Source: Neurospora crassa OR74A (Eukaryota > Ascomycota > Sordariomycetes > Sordariales > Sordariaceae). Taken from it: DNA of 64,000 bases. Made by a program: the position numbers and the translations under genes. Of this stretch, positions 24,619-37,584 are shown in pieces; the stretch's first letter is position 1, and each line of letters opens with the position of its first letter. The DNA lies in assembly GCF_000182925.2 (NCBI RefSeq), contig NC_026505.1, positions 3,720,001 to 3,784,000 of the forward strand, written 5' to 3'. The notes beneath the pieces are model-generated. The model made no database searches, was not told where the DNA came from, and saw only the letters and a list, made by a program, of their open reading frames with translations.

Positions 24619-27600
24619 GTTTCTGCCGAGTTGGATATGATGGAATAATGGGATGGGAGAGAAACGTTTGGGGTTTTGTCTTTTTTTTGTTTCTGTTTGT
24701 TGTAACGGAGGATATGAATGGGTTGTTCGCGCTGCTTGTGAGATATTGTGGTGGGTGTGATAATTGTTAATGGTAAAAAGAGGAGGAGAATGAAGATGAA
24801 AGGGAACGACTAGTCTAGATCAGATGATCAGGTAATCTTTCTAAAACATGAAAAGACGAACCAAGGTTCAAGTGCTTCGTGTGAACGTGAGTTTGCTTGG
24901 TCTCTTTGGGTTTTGGTGGAAAATGACTTGCCTGCCCCGAGGAAATTCGTTTTTTTTTCGAGGGAAAAAGAGTGAGGAGGCCGTGAGATTAGTTGAAAGA
25001 AAGCAGTTGAAAGGCTGAGGGCCAGGTTCAAACATGAATTGCTCGTAGTTACCAGACTTCCGAACAGACATCTGGGTTCCAGGTTGACTCTTTGTCGACA
25101 GCTGCTTTCCCTGGGGTAAGTGGTTCCTTCTTGTTCCAAAGGCGGCATCCTTCCACGCGGGATAGCCTCTTTCCACGCGAGCGATCTCCTTCTGCAGAGG
25201 TAAATTTCCGTAGACACGTTCCTACCTGATGCCCCCACGATGGCATAGACCTGCATCCCTCCCGCGGTCCCGACAAGGTGTCTGTTGGCGGCTGTTCACT
25301 TGAACCATTCAGTGCTTGAGGGTTAGGAGTATGTGATACCAGTCTCCACGATATCAAACAAACATTGTTCGCCGGTGTCTATGGCGAGAGGAACTGCAAG
25401 GTGAGAAGTTGATGAGTCTTTCCGGTCTACGCCGTCACCTTCGTACTCAACTCCAATAGAGTCAACACGTAATCTATCCGGAGCTAAATATGGATGCATG
25501 AGGTGCTGTAGTGCAAAGGGGGGTCGCATTCGGACCCGGCACAACGGGCTAATAACAGGGACCTGTCAGCCAATAGTGTATGGTAATTTCCTATAGTCGT
25601 TATCAGTCCAAAGTCGTCACGGTGGAGAGCCTTTGGATACGTACCTAAGTAGTGTCGGTAATATCGGCCATATCCTCCGTGTTCGTGATAGGTAAGGTAG
25701 GTATGGTTGATGTGTTTTCTTTTGGATCTTGGTTACCATTTGGAGGGTGGTGGTGATGGCTGGCTGACGTTGATTTCGGCTAGCTGGTCGGCGTAAACAA
25801 ACACCCAGTAAGGAACACCCCTGAACGCCACTGAGCGCCTCCTCCTCCTGATGCCGGGCCCAGGCGGCGTTGTTGCCGCTGCAACCCTCTTTCCCCCCGG
25901 GCCGCTGTTTGTCCCCGGGCAGATGGTCCCATGGAGGTCTGGATTAGGTCAGCTCCCACGTTCCGGCACTCACCCTCTTCTTCACAAGTCCATGAAACGC
26001 GACGGTGCCGGATCTGCAACATCTCCAGCGTTCGGTTCATCATGGCTACCCGGTCGCCTTGGTGATCGACTCTGATAAGCGAACAACTTTAACTAACAGC
26101 TTTGGCGTGCCGGTTGCGGCTCTTCTTGTAAATGGTCTTGGGAGGCAGTGATCAACATTCACATGAAAGACCCCGACATCACCGAGCAGTGTGGAAGTCA
26201 TCAATCAACACAAACATGTTCAGTCAATCACTTTCGATGCGTTGCATTGACTTCTCCTTGAGAACCTTCCACTTAACAATCATTTTATTGATGGGCCCAC
26301 CGGGCGTTAGTGGGGCTACGCTCGTACACTAATGTAGCAGTGGGCGCCGTTGGCGAGACTCACCAGGACCGCCGAGATGCCCCTGGACCCTCACCAAACG
26401 AATTAAGGACTTCACGCCAGACCTTGCTCACAAGTCCTGAACTTCTTCCGTTGTTCCAATCTTGACTGCGCCTCCCCGAGAGCGAGCTGTGAATCCGGGA
26501 CTCCCTTCTCTCGATGCCCCAGGTTCACCTAGGTCCCATACGATCCATACCCACATGGCCATTGTACAGTACCCAAAATGGCACCACACTAGGTAGTGTA
26601 GTGTAGGTATTCTCGATGACTGAGCACTCACTCACCACTGTACTGTTGCATTCTCCCCTTTTCTCGGCGCCGCCAGTTGGTGATGAGATGCTGGCACTCA
26701 CATATGTACACATATCAAAGCTTATCACAGACAGCCAATGGGACAAGAGCAACTTTTGCTTGCGCCTTTCGGCTTCCCCCTCCATGAGACCCTGTTCTTG
26801 CAGTTTGACCATCTCGTTCCCTAGCTTCCTGTCCACTCCCGGCCCTCCTCCTCTTCCCTTCTAGGAACGTCGGCTAACCAATCAGAGCATGAGAAAGTTT
26901 GACATGCATTCACTGCATGATGGCCATCCATCTGGAAAAGATCTCCTGGTCTTGAAACTCAAGAGAGAAAAGATGGGCGAGACAGCATCATATCTCTGAC
27001 AGAACCTACCGAGCCTCTGTCCAGGCATGAATGACCGTCAAGGGAAGCCGGCCTCTTCTTCTGAAAAGATGGCCCGTGTCGACCATGATGCTTCTCTTGG
27101 CATCTTGCTGTTGCCTGCTCGCCTGTGCTCTTCTGTCTACCAGCTTAGCCATTCAGGGCAAAAGGGCCATCCAGGGTCTGACTGACGACGCTTTCGTTGT
27201 GAAAACTGACGACAATGCAGCGCCATCCCTCAACAGGCCTATATGAGCCGCCGATATGCTCCCAGGTACCGTGGGCGGATCCGTAGCTTACCCCTGACAA
27301 TACTACCCCGAGTCTGGACCATCCACCTCAGTGTTGCCCTTTTCAGCACGAATCTCCGGTTAGCGATGCCCCATGTTGGTCCACCGTATCAGCCTCAACA
27401 GGCCTGGGGAGGACCTCTCGGTTCCTAGGTCCCGCTCGGCTAGATGTGCCCTCCCAACCCTCCAATGTGATGATGGGTAAGAACGTACAACCGCGCGTGT
27501 CAGAACAAAAGGCCCAAAGCCCCCCAAGATGGATGATCTTTTTCTTCTCTTCTTTTGGTGCCCCATCAGCCAAGACTATCTCTTTGCTGCTTCAGTAGCT

Positions 27601-27699
27601 ACTCTATTCTCAGAGCATTTCTTTTTGCTCGTCCTCTGACGTATCGTACGTCAAGTCCACTCATTTTTTCAGTAATCACTGTCACTCTTTTCGACGGTC
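24619..27699. other. Spacer between the two GPI-protein genes
   Basis: No convincing gene in 3.1 kb. A 71-codon ATG frame at 27031-27246 has a hydrophobic, Cys-rich segment but lies in the presumed promoter or leader of the beta-glucanase gene and has no support beyond that. The last 300 nt are C+T-rich. Confidence 0.5.
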
Positions 27700-30001
27700 A
27701 TGGCTCCGTCTATGTTCAAGCTGGGTGCTGTTGCCCTGGCTTATACCTTTGGTGTTTCTGCCCTTAGCTCTCCTGCCTCCGGCAAGACCTATCAGCTGTC
27801 CGAGTCTTATAACTCGGCTAACTTTGCCGACAAGTTCAATTTCTTTGAGGTGAGAACCTATGAGACGATTACATGACAAGGATATTGCTGACGGTATCTT
27901 GAAATACAGGGTGGCCACGATGAGAAGACGAAGGATCCCAACAGTGGGTTTGTCAAATACCTGGGCAAGGATGCGGCAGTGTCCTCGGGTTTGTTCAAGG
28001 CCGAAGGCGATGATGTCCGCATTGGTGTCGATAGCACGACTTCCGGTGTCGCCGGACGTAAGAGTGTCCGTCTCGAGAGTACCGCCACATACAACAACGG
28101 TCTGTTCATTGCCAAGTTCAGCCACTTCCCCAAGCCTGTATGTGGTGCTTGGCCCGCTTTCTGGATGGTCGGCGACAACTGGCCCGAGGACGGTGAAGTC
28201 GACATTTACGAGATGTGGTCACTGTCCGATCGAAACATGATCACCTACCACACCGGGAAGCCTGATAAGGTTGGCGAGTGCCTGCTTGCCCCTGATACAC
28301 ACACTGAGGTTACCCAGACCTCCAACTGCGACAACTCCGCTTTAGGCCAGTGGGTCAACCAGGGCTGTGGTGTGATGGAGAGTACAGGCCAATGGGGCAA
28401 CCCCGAGGGTGGTGTTTGTGAGTAAACTCGTCTTGAATGAACTCCAGGTATTAGGAAGTGTGCTAATATCATCACGTTTAGATGCTTTCGAATGGACCGA
28501 CGAACATCTCAGTGTCTGGAGCTGGGCCACCGAGCCCGCCGACATCGAGAACGGAACTCCCGACCCCGCGACCTGGGGTAAGCCGCACATGTCGGTTACC
28601 AGCAAGACCTGCGATGTCGAGAGGGGTTTCAAGGACCTCCGTTTCATCCTCAACATCAACTTCTGCGGTGATGCTGCTGGACCGCAGTTCGGTAATGATC
28701 CCAGGTGCGCTGCCAAGGCCAAGACTTGCGACGCATATGTCTCGAACAACCCCCAGGATTTCGAGGATGTCTACTGGAAGATCAAGTACATCGACGTCTA
28801 CCAGCTCCAGCAGGCCCTGCCTTCCACCACTTCGTCTGCCATCTCTTCGAGCACCACTTCTTCCGCCATCAGCTCTACCGTTACCTCCAGTTTCGTCTCT
28901 GTCGTCTCTAGCTCGGCCGCTTCTAGCTCCGAGGTTGTTTCTAGCTCTGCCGTTGTTTCCGCTTCCGCCGTTGTTTCCGCTTCCGCCGCTGTTTCCGCTT
29001 CCGCCATCCGCAGCCCCGAGGTCGTTTCCGGCACCAAGATCTTCAGCAACATTGCCTCCACCTCCATTGTTGCCTCCGGCTCTGACGTAGTCTCTATCAC
29101 CGCCACCTCTTCCGCGGCTCTCCCTACTGGGACTGACGGCACTACCGACTGCGATGACGAGGACGAGGGTGAGGGTGACGATTACTCTGGCATCTTTGCC
29201 CCCGGTGGAAGTGCCACCGGAACCGGCAGTTCTCCCATGATCACTTCATCCCCCAGTGGTCCTTCCGCCGGTTTCCACGGCAACTCCTCCTCTGGCGTCG
29301 GCCTCTTCCCCAACAGCACCATCACTGCTCCCCAGCAGTGGACCACCTCCACCGTCTACGCGACCAGCTACTACACCGTCACCTCTTGCGCTGCTACCGT
29401 AACCAACTGCCCTGCTCGCGTCGTCACCTCCGTCATTGCCATCTCCACCACCGTCTGCCCCGTCACCCAGCACCCCGCTCCCACCAACGCTCCCGGCGGC
29501 GGTAACGGTGTCCCTGTTGTTTCTGGCGGCTCTAACAACGGCAATGGCAATGGCAATGGTGAGGGTGTTCCCCCTGCGGCCACCGGCAGCGCTCCCAGCA
29601 CTGGCACTGGCTCCGGTTCCGGCTCCGGCTCCGGCTCTGGTGAGATCCCTGTCCCCTCCGGAAGCGCTCCTGGCTCTGGCAACGACAACGACAACGGCAA
29701 CGGCAACGGCAACGGCTCCATCCCTCCTGTCGCCACTGGCCCCCTCCCGACCGTTACCCTCCCCGGCAACAACAACGGCGCTCTCGACAGCACTTTCTCC
29801 GCTCCTCTCGTTTCCAACACCGGCCTTCCTGGCAGCTCTTCTTCTTCTTCCCCTTATAGCCTGTCGATCGCCCAGCCTCCTCTTGCTACTGCTACTGAGG
29901 ATGCGCCCGTGATGACCGCTGGTGCAGGCAAGAAGAACACTTTGATGAGTGTCGGTGTGGCTGGTGTTGTCGCTGGTGTTGCTGCTTTGCTTGCTCTTTA
30001 A
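27700..30001 (+). CDS. GH16 endo-1,3(4)-beta-glucanase, GPI-anchored
   Basis: Three exons: 27700-27849, 27910-28417 and 28482-30001 (725 aa). Intron donors are GTGAGA and GTGAGT. Residues 1-22 are a signal peptide. The catalytic domain (about 30-340) carries CGAWPAFWMVGDNWP followed by DGEVDIYEMW; Glu146 and Glu151 are the expected nucleophile and acid/base of glycoside hydrolase family 16, with Asp148 between them. The family cleaves beta-1,3 or mixed-linked beta-glucans. A Ser/Ala/Val stalk, an acidic patch (DCDDEDEGEGDD) and Gly/Asn/Ser repeats follow, then TAGAGKKNT and a hydrophobic tail as GPI signal. The enzyme is probably held at the cell surface for wall remodelling. Substrate choice among beta-glucans is inferred from family resemblance. 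Confidence 0.92.
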
Positions 30002-31132
30002 AGCAAAATGCAAACCAAAAATTGGGGGAGTGTTCGAGAGAGAGAGAGTGAGTGTATGAGATAAAGGGACGCGTGTGTGTGTGCACATATTGGGGTTGGT
30101 TTGCTCTTTTTGATATTGTTGGGATACCTACCTTTTTTTGGTCGTTTTTACATAATTCTTGGATGTTGTTGATTTTGGTTTTTGGTTTTTGGTCTTGCGA
30201 ATGGACGGAGCGACGGAGCAATGTGGAATGGAATGAGGAGGATATGTGTACATGTCTTTGTGTTGTGTGTGCAAGGAAGACAGATGAGATGTCTAGACTT
30301 GAATATATCTAGGAGATGAAGAAGAGAAACTGAGACGAAGAAGAATATGAAGAATTTATATTCATTCCCTTGGAGTTGAGACTACAACAATGAACGCTTC
30401 AAGACGTGATGTGATTTTGATGCTTCCTAAGATTGGGCTGACCGAGATGTAGAAATATCCCTGTGGGGAGTAGTGAGTGTTGTAACATGATCATCCGGCA
30501 GTGACGACTATAACTTGAAGTCGTATACCTACCTAGGTACCTCCACCTTTCTTGTGTAACCTCCTAAGCCTGAACATGATGTGTTTAAGCCGTTAATATT
30601 GCAGCCAAACATTGATTGCCCAGGCCATTGATTATGACGATGATATCTTGATTATGCTGTCCGCTTTAAGACTATGCACTACGTAAAAATCTACATTTTC
30701 TATAGTGCCCTTTCATCAACGCTAAACCTCCGCTTATAGTTGTGTTCTTCCATTGCAAAATCCTACACTAAAATATATTCCCCTGCTTGAACATACCGTA
30801 AAATTTAAGCCAGTACTTCTTGGTTTGACTTTTGTTCTACGGAACAAGAATGATGACTTGTGCAGGTTTGCCTCAAAGTTATGACGGAATGATAATGATA
30901 GACATCTATAAGCGTGAACCCCCCACCCTATAACACCTCGATACCAAATTGTATCTAACTCTCCTCTTTTCATAGCCTCTATTATTGTGGTCCCGGCCCT
31001 TCTGCGTTTGTTTTGTTTTGTCTACCATAGCGTCCGACATCATACCATACCTTACCATACCACAGCATAAGTTCATTACTCCCCGATATATCCCACGCGT
31101 CACTCCCCACGATTTGTTTCATAATCCCAATC

Positions 31133-31219
<87 letters not shown>

Positions 31220-31591
31220 TGTGTGTATGTGTTTATCCATATGTCTGATCACAGAAACGAGCAATAGGAAATAAGAAAAGTAACGAATATCAAGTGTGTA
31301 CCAATGACTCCTTCATGATAAAAACCATTTCCGTTCCAATTTCCATTCCTTCTGTGGTATCAATGCACTAAGCGACACAATAACGCCTCCCGCAAGTGTT
31401 CCATGCGTATGATGAAAGAACGCTACATGATCACAATAACAGATGCTAGCAACCCCTTTATATCCCTTATTGTCCTTCATTCTTCAGTCTTCATCTTTCG
31501 GAAACCATGCTTAGCGTCCTTGGCTACACGCCCTACCAAAACAACAAAAAGAAATAACACATGCATCTTCCTGTTACCTAGAGACCCATCA
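30002..31591. other. Convergent spacer with microsatellite
   Basis: This lies between the stop codons of the GH16 gene and the forkhead gene. It contains 3' UTR-like sequence, a palindromic CCTAGG/TAGGTACCT motif near 30531-30542, and a long GT microsatellite. No gene is seen. Confidence 0.6.
31136..31216 (+). repeat. (TG)40 microsatellite
   Basis: About 81 bp of uninterrupted TG/GT dinucleotide, continuing with single interruptions to about 31232. It sits in the convergent spacer about 0.4 kb downstream of the forkhead stop codon. Confidence 0.97.
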
Positions 31592-34500
31592 CTAAGAAGC
31601 GCTACTTGCCGAAGTCGGCATAAGAGGAGTTGGTGGCGGCGGGGGAGGCGCTTCCGCCGGAGGTGGAGGAGGTGGTGGAGGTGGATCTTCAGTAGGCGGC
31701 GGAGGAGGTGGAGGAGGTGGAGGAGCTAGAGTAGGAGGCCGGGGAGGTGCCGCAGAGGTAATAGTCGGTGTAGCCGGGGCCTGAGCCTGTGCTGGTGGTC
31801 TCTGCTGCTGTGCTGGAGCCTGACCCGTTATTTGGTGTTGAGGTTGACTGGGAACAGGAGCGGGATTCGTAGCCGCAGACAATGCAGCAGGTGCAGCTGT
31901 AACGCGAGTAGGAGTTGGAGCAGCAGCTACCGTGGAAGCCGGAGCTACGGTCGCAGCTGGAACCGGAGTGGAGCTAACCGGAGCCGGAGCAACGGACTGA
32001 GCGGCAGAAGGAGCTGGGACTCCAGACCCAGAAACAGCTGGAGAAACTGGGCCTGGTTGGGCAGTTGGGGTAAGAGCTGAAGTGCTCGGCCGGGGTACCG
32101 CCTGAGGAGTTGCCTGGGGGACCGACTGGGGAACTGACTGAGGAACTGGCCGAGAAGCTGAGTGGGGAGTCTGGTGGGCTGCCTGTTGAGCTGCGTGAGG
32201 AACCGACTGAGGAAGCGACTGAGAAACTGATGAGAGAGCCCGGTGAGGAGCTGGCTGTGTAACAGTAGGCGCTGAAGCAACTTGAGCCGTACCGACAGCC
32301 GCCACCGGAGCAGCTGAAGTAGGATTAGAATTAACAGGCCGAGGAACCGACTGCGCGACTGGATGAGCAGCCGTGGTGGAAGCCTGACTAGAAGTCACAT
32401 GCTGTGCAACCGACTGGACAGGGGATTGGGTAACCGGCCGGGCGACCGGCTGAGCAACCGACTGAGCAATCGTATGTGCAGCAGGAGCTGGAGTGACAGG
32501 AAGCCGAGCAGCAGCAGCAGAAGCTTGTTGTGGAACTGGGTAAGTGACAGGGGCCAAGGCAGCAGGCGCCGAAGAGGGAATCGAAGCAGCCGGAGTAGCC
32601 CCAATAGAGCTAGAGATAGCTGGAGCTGGACCGACTGGCTGAGAGAGTGGCTGAGCTCCTTGAGAGGCTGCACTTGTCGGTGGTGTGGGTACCGATGCCG
32701 GTGCAGAGAATGATGGCTGACCGGTGACTGGAGCAGACACTGATGAAGCGGCTGGTAAAGGAGCTCGAGGAATAGCTGTTGCTGGAGTCGTCGGTGTGGC
32801 ATTGTTGGACGGGCCATATCGAGGAGCTGATGGCGGCAAAGGAGTCGCCGCAAGGCTAGATACAGTTGATGAGACGGCTCCAGAAGCAGTTGTGGGAACT
32901 GCTGATGGCATACTCTTATGGGTGGAAGGCGCAAGTGATGATGCTGGAGGATTATAGACCCCAGATGCAGGCCTTGAGGTTGAGGCAGCGGCAATTGCAG
33001 GAACACCCATTTGACCAGTTGTCAAAGACGAAGGTCTTGGAGAAGGTACACTTTGAGGGACAGCCGATGTCATCGCCGCCTGTCCAGAGGTGGGCGCTGG
33101 CATTGTGGAAGCATTGGCAGGTCTAGCGTACCCGGCGCTCGCTCCCGAGGAAGCTGTGGGAGGCGCTGTCAAGCCCGGAGGGCCGGTTGGCACGTAGGAC
33201 ATTGGACGAACGGTGGAAGACACCGGCGGGACAGACGTCGGCGCAGTCGGAGCCGCAGTGGAAGGAGGAGCTCTGGAGATAGATGCATTACCTGACCCCG
33301 CTGGTGCCCCGGAATGAGTTTGTTGGGCCATCGAGCCTGCTGGGACAGAGGCAGCCAGATTGCTCCGGGGCGTGGTAGTGGGAGCTGCAGTAACAACACC
33401 ATGAGTGACGGGCGGGCTTCTAGAAACAGGGGCAGTGACTCCTATAGCAGCACCCGAGTGAACACCTATTTGGGGTCCCGGGACAGCGGCGGGCACAGGT
33501 CGAGCTCCCATTGCGGCGTTCGTGTTGTTAACCGTTGAGGGTGCGATAGGGTGCCCAGAGATGGGTGCAGCCCTAGGAAGCAATGGGGCCGGAGTGGGAG
33601 CGGGAGCTGCGGCTGTGATGGTTCGGGGTACTGCTGAAGGATTGCCGCCCGGCGGGTTGGCTCGCTGGGTCGCGCTCGGTGTAGCGATTCTTTGAGCCGC
33701 GCTAGGAGCTGTCGCAGGGGCCATTGTATGATGGTTTGCGGGTAGTGCGCCTGGCGTTGCTGTCGCATGAACTGGTGCTGCTGGTGTTGCGGCTACCTGT
33801 TTCCGTTGCCATTCTGCCACCTTCATTCTGATAGCAGGAATCAAAACCTTTTCAGCGTTATTGAACTCCCGCATCTCAGACTCCGTTCCTCGCGTAATAG
33901 TCTTGTCAGCCAGGCCGAGAACTTGATCGATAGCTGAGAGAACCAAGCACTCGGCCTTCTGTGAGTCCAGTTTGGCCTCCAAAGTGCTCACCATAGTGGC
34001 CTTGAAGGTGAGTAGAGTCTGCAGCAAATCTGGATCAAGCGACTTGTGGCTGGTGCCTTGAATCCGCTCCTCAAAGACACGGAGCACAACCAACTCCAGT
34101 GATTCCTCATCAGGTATCATGCTTTTCGTGGTTAACTTCAACCCACGATTGATGACAGACATGGCAAGGATCTGCGGAAACTTTGACGTTTTCTGGATGT
34201 ATTCCAGCTTTTCAACCGTTACCTTGAAGCTCTCAAGCCACGAGATGAGCTCTGGCGCGATAACTGGATTGAGCCGCACTGGCGCCGTAGTATTCGCTGT
34301 TGGCGTAGCTTGCTGAGCCGGCCTAGCCCCGCCGGCAACCGGTACTCCGGTGTTTGCAGTAGCGGGTGGTGGATTGACCCGCGGGATACCGTTTGCCTGA
34401 CTTGGACCGCTGACTGGGAGAGAATGCTGCCTGGCCATGCTGTGGGGAGTGGCACCAGACTGTGCCGCAACAGTAGGCATGGGAGGTCTTGATACGTATG

Positions 34501-37500
34501 GCGACGAATATGTCGCGGCTGGTGTACCTGACATTTGGCGTGCTGCGGTCGGCGGCGTACCATACACTTGGGCCTGTGCTGGTGGACTTGTTTGAGCAGC
34601 AGCCTGGTAGGCTGGCCGGGGAGGCTGCTGAGGCGGAACGCCGGGCTGGGGAGTTTGAAGATGCTGAGGCGGATGCTGGCTGGCTCCTGGCTGTCCGGTA
34701 GTGACATAGCTCTGGCGTTGGCCCACAGTACCTGGATGATAGCTTTGTTGGACCCCGTGCTCTCCGTGGTACATGCCAGGATGAGGAGGCATGGGTTGCG
34801 GTGCGTAGTGCTGGCCGAAGTTATGCAATGAGGAGGCGTGGTCAGGGGAGGGTGCCTTGCGCTTCTTTCCAGCATCAATATCAATTCCGGGGACGCGGCT
34901 CCAAAGGTGAGTCTCCTCGTTCTTCTTGAACGCATCGTTCCCAATGAGATTGTGCCGGACACTGCTTTCCCACCCTTGGTATCCACGTTGAAGTAATAGA
35001 AAGGGTACTTCAGCTGAATACGTTTGTAGATTTGCTTGAGTGTGAGCCCGTCCGGTGCGGCAGACAAAACTTCGTCGATCAGGACGCCGTAGTTCTTGTT
35101 TGGCTTCTGCAGCTGTTCCTCGGTATAGTCCTCCCTGCGCAGCTCGAGCGGAGGCGTCTTGGGTTTCTCGCGCCGCTTCTCCTTGATGGTTTTTTCGGCG
35201 TCAGAGGCATCGCCCTCTTCCCCATTCTTCTTGCGCGGTTTATACTTGCGCTTCTCAGGTCTATCCGGGGCATCCTCAGGAAGGGGATGCTTCCTCGGTC
35301 GACCGACTTTGCGCTTGACGGGCGGCTCGCCAGGCGGCTGAGGCGGTTGGTTCTTTTTAGCGAGCTCCATGGCCTGCTTTTTCCGAAGTCGCTCTTCCCT
35401 CTTGGACATGATGCCGTTTTTGGGCGGTCTTCCGGGACCTCGTTTCTTGGGCGGGTCCATCAGTGGTACGCTGGACATGTCGGGGAATTCTGGCCTTGGC
35501 TCAGGTTTCACAGACTGAGACTGAGACCGGGCTTCATCGTCGTCATCTTCTTCGGCCTCTTCCTTCTCAACCGTTTCCATGACATGATCCGGCGCGTCGG
35601 GCAGAAGAATATCTTCGTCCGGAGGTTCTGATAGCTCACTTTGGCTGTCGTCTCGGTCAGGATCGACGGACATGGGCACCTCATTGTCTTCAGGACTGGT
35701 GCTACGCCTGTCAACGTCGTGAATGCTCTCGAAATCGAAACTCATCTCCTTTCCGCCTTCTGAGTATCTCCTCGCGGGTGTCTCTTCTGGTTCATACTCT
35801 TCAGCACCGGTCTTGCCTTCAGCTACGCCGTTGATGATAAAGACAAACTCGACATCCTTGACTTGAAGACGGTCCCCGCTCTTGAGAACCACCTTGTCGT
35901 GGCTGTAGTGAACATCTTCACAGAAGAATCCGTTCTTGTGCAGAGGAATGGCTTCAAAGACTCCAGCCTGGGAGTTGAACTGAATCTTCAAATGTTCTCT
36001 GGAGATAGCCTTTGTCTTGGCAGCAATGTTGGGACCTGGAGAATGAATGCCCAGGAAAGGTGTGTGGTGTGGAGAGGGTCGGAGAGCGCTGAGATTAACA
36101 GCCGCGGCTCCTGGGGTATGCGAGACGTATTGCCTGTTTGACACAGGACCCTTTCCATCATCAACGGTCTGGTCAGCAGACATCAAGCTGCTCTCCGCTT
36201 CACCAAACGAATCCACAGGTAAAGAAACACCGCCGTTCATCTTCCGCTTCTTCGGGGCCCGGTTATCTGACGGGCGTCCCTCCTCATCTTCCTCATCATC
36301 CGACTCGGGACCCAACATGCCGCCCTCCTCACTAATATATGACTTTGAAAATCGGCGAGCGTCTTCAGAAGGGGGAGCCGGTGGGGTTAAACCCTGAGCT
36401 TCGTACTCGTCTTTCAGTCGCTGGTATTGCTCGGCACGACGCTCCTCTTTCTTTGCTAACCTCCAGGCACGTTGGTCACGACCGATGATGAGGGCATAGG
36501 TTGTCATTTGGAAGACACCGTCGGCGAATTCCAGTCTGGCAAAGGACTCGAGCGAAGCGTCGGCTGCAGTAGCGGCGGCGGCGGCGGGGGGTGGTTGGAT
36601 CCCCCCCTGGGCTGTTAGATGTGGCAGATGCGTGGCATTGGCTTGATCGAGCTGCATCTGGGCCAGCGAGACCTGCGACGGACGGACGGTATTTGGCGGG
36701 AGGGGAGGTATCTGCTGTAGCTGTTGTTGCTGGGTGGTTACAGAGAGCGACTGGAGGAAGCTCATGAGAATATGGCCACTCTGGGACTGTAAGAGATCCA
36801 TGGTGGAAGAAGGGAAATCCATGTTGGCCATACCGTCGACCGCTGGGGGGGCTTGAGTGTTGAAGGGAGCTATTGGAGTTCCGTCCATGGCGAGACCTGA
36901 GAAGTGCGAGGTGGAATTTGTAGAATTTCCTGGTACGGTTGTTGTTGCTGCTGCTCCTCCTACTGTTGCACCTGCAGTTGCCCCGACGCTCGTGACCTGC
37001 GGGGTGTCCCTGCCACCTTTGAGGTCTGTGTTCGGTCGGTTCGTTGGGTTGGAGTGCGCAATTCCATTCGTCTTGGGCTGGTCGGCGGCATGATTCGTTT
37101 CGAGCTCGCTTTCAAGGGGTTGTACGGAAGGTTCGCGAGTACGAGGGTCGGGAACTGGATCGGTTAGGGGAGAGATGGCCGGTCGTGGGGGCGAGTTGAG
37201 GGTATAGCTGATGCCGTTTTCGAGGGCAACTGAATCGAGCTTGTGAGCAGGAGCATCGAGGACCTGTGGCTGTGGTTGTAGTAATGACTGCTGCGGTTGC
37301 GACTGGGACGGGGTTTCTGGTGGAGGGGGTGCCGGCTGGGGCTCTGGCTCTGGTGGAGGTGGTGGAGGTGGAGGAGGAGGAGGAGGAGGAGGAGGAGGAG
37401 GAGGAGGAGGAGGAGAAGCAGGAGGAGGAGGGGGTGGTGGTGGTGGTTGTTGTTGTTGTTGTTTCTGTTCTTGATGTTGCTGCTGCTGCTGTTGTTGTTG

Positions 37501-37584
37501 TTGTTGGTCAATCTGCGGTTGCGGTTGCGGTTGAGCGCTCCCGGCGCCTGAGGGTGCGGACGAAGTCATCGCTTGCTCCGACAT
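31592..37584 (-). CDS. FHA and forkhead transcription factor (Fkh1/2-like), frame broken inside forkhead
   Basis: Two long frames on one strand together encode about 2000 residues: 34975-37584 (870 codons) and 31592-34972. The N-terminus has poly-Gln and poly-Pro. An FHA phosphopeptide-binding domain lies at about 348-590, from RLEFADGVFQMTTYALIIGRD to ISREHLKIQFN and VKDVEFVFIIN, split by an acidic/basic insert of about 150 residues. Two AT-hook-like motifs follow (RGPGRPPKN near 715, KVGRPRKHP near 755). The forkhead starts at KPNKNYGVLIDEVLS and runs to FNVDTKG. Helix 3 (WESSVRHNLIGNDAFKK) is in the next frame: after AAG at 34975-34977 one base is missing. The remaining 1100 residues are Ala/Pro/Ser/Val repeats ending in poly-Pro. 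Fkh1/2 proteins control cell-cycle genes. No GT-AG intron of usable size restores the frame, so an assembly error or a real mutation is likely. Confidence 0.85.
37352..37437 (-). repeat. Purine-rich GGA/GGT tract encoding poly-Pro
   Basis: A near-perfect run of GGA/GGT triplets on the plus strand, read on the minus strand as a proline run near the N-terminus of the forkhead protein. CAA/CAG-type triplets coding for Gln lie next to it. Length polymorphism is expected. Confidence 0.85.

Noticed and set aside
27031-27246. 71-codon ATG frame with a hydrophobic, Cys-rich segment, a possible small secreted protein
   Set aside because: It is short, has no clear signal-peptide cleavage site or homologue I recognise, and lies in the promoter or leader of the GH16 gene.
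29246-30088. 280-codon minus-strand frame antisense to the GH16 gene
   Set aside because: It mirrors the Ser/Gly/Asn repeat region of the GH16 stalk and has no domain of its own.
34219-34971. Continuation of the upstream forkhead frame for about 250 codons past the break
   Set aside because: It abandons the forkhead consensus while the other frame continues it perfectly, so it is an overlapping chance frame in low-complexity DNA.
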